Source of the DNA: an uncultured Desulfovibrio sp. | GTDB lineage: Bacteria > Desulfobacterota > Desulfovibrionia > Desulfovibrionales > Desulfovibrionaceae | DNA: 64,000 bases | Reading direction: 5' to 3' | NCBI GenBank assembly: GCA_913060505.1 | Contig: CAJXRQ010000002.1 | Coordinates: 1 to 64,000, forward strand | Shown: in pieces, positions 63,882-64,000 of the stretch | Position numbering within the stretch: position 1 is the stretch's first letter | Layout: each line of letters opens with the position of its first letter | Notes under the pieces: generated by a model | Told to the model about the DNA's origin: nothing | The model's input: only the letters and a program-made list of their open reading frames with translations | Databases searched by the model: none | Translations under genes and position numbers: made by a program

Positions 63882-63896
63882 GTTTAGAGTCTAAAC
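63882..63896. promoter_or_regulatory. Perfect 15-bp palindrome before the activase operon
   Basis: GTTTAGA-G-TCTAAAC, a 7-1-7 perfect dyad, centred 36 nt before the ATG at 63853. A TTGACT -35 element on the minus strand (63902-63907) puts the dyad in the spacer and at the -10 region, the classic repressor site position. Confidence 0.55.
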
Positions 63897-64000
63897 TTTA
63901 TAGTCAAAAAAAAGCAATAAATTTTGTTTTAATTTCGTTCAGGGCAGGAGGAATATCGGAAGATTCTGTTTTTTGCTGTCAGGACCCGAACATCTCTTTC

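Overview
The window is ordinary, densely coded chromosomal DNA of mid GC content. It most resembles a Desulfovibrionaceae sulfate reducer (Deltaproteobacteria/Desulfobacterota, Desulfovibrio or Pseudodesulfovibrio type). The grounds are a Ccm system whose CcmE carries a CxxxY haem motif instead of the usual histidine, IorAB, a large BadF/HgdB-type activase, a Maf-type flagellin glycosylation gene with a sigma-54-like promoter, and the combination of gene fusions (CysK-CysRS-like, RluD-CoaE, MsrA-MsrB). The assignment comes from gene content and recalled family knowledge, not from a database search. I see no rRNA or tRNA gene, CRISPR array, insertion sequence or prophage.

Layout. 1-8.1 kb: edge-truncated BNR-repeat protein, phenylacetate-CoA ligase, prepilin peptidase, BON lipoprotein, ArnT-like glycosyltransferase with PAP2 phosphatase and a small conserved protein, then the Maf/DUF115 gene. 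8.2-13 kb: cysteine synthase fused to a degenerate cysteinyl-tRNA synthetase, MsrAB, a methyltransferase. 13-17.8 kb (minus strand): a TPR membrane protein, iorA, iorB and a sigma-54 activator, probably one transcript. 18.2-23.6 kb: proA-nadD, an HD-GYP-like protein, a heptosyltransferase-like protein, a CNNM/CBS protein. 23.6-28.8 kb: ccmE-F-A-B-C-D plus a TPR gene (cytochrome c maturation). 28.8-33.9 kb: livKHMGF branched-chain amino-acid-type ABC importer. 34-40 kb: guaB-guaA, tatA/B-tatC, hisB and a lipoprotein. 40-48 kb: ppa, hisA, a family 2 glycosyltransferase, a periplasmic solute-binding-like protein, a two-gene YeeE/YedE transporter, an NhaC-type antiporter with a structured leader, mscS and a small AT-rich secreted protein. 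48-58.6 kb: uraA and upp (uracil salvage), RluD-CoaE fusion overlapping a rhomboid protease, cbpA-cbpM-clpB chaperone operon, a polytopic membrane protein. 58.6-63.9 kb (minus strand): a 1322-residue double-BadF/HgdB-like activase, a methyltransferase and a flavodoxin in one tight operon behind a perfect 15-bp palindrome.

Themes. Sulfur and redox chemistry recurs (cysteine synthesis, methionine sulfoxide repair, YeeE/YedE sulfur-compound transport, haem attachment to cytochromes c, low-potential ferredoxin and ATP-driven Fe-S activases). Anaerobic aromatic amino-acid catabolism may link IorAB with PaaK. The parts most worth attention are the pseudo-CysRS fusion, the Ccm system of the unusual CxxxY type, TatC with acidic tails and an enlarged loop, the unassigned activase operon with its operator-like palindrome, and several strong RNA structures (nhaC leader, livK-livH hairpin, a 23-bp perfect inverted repeat at 46.4 kb).
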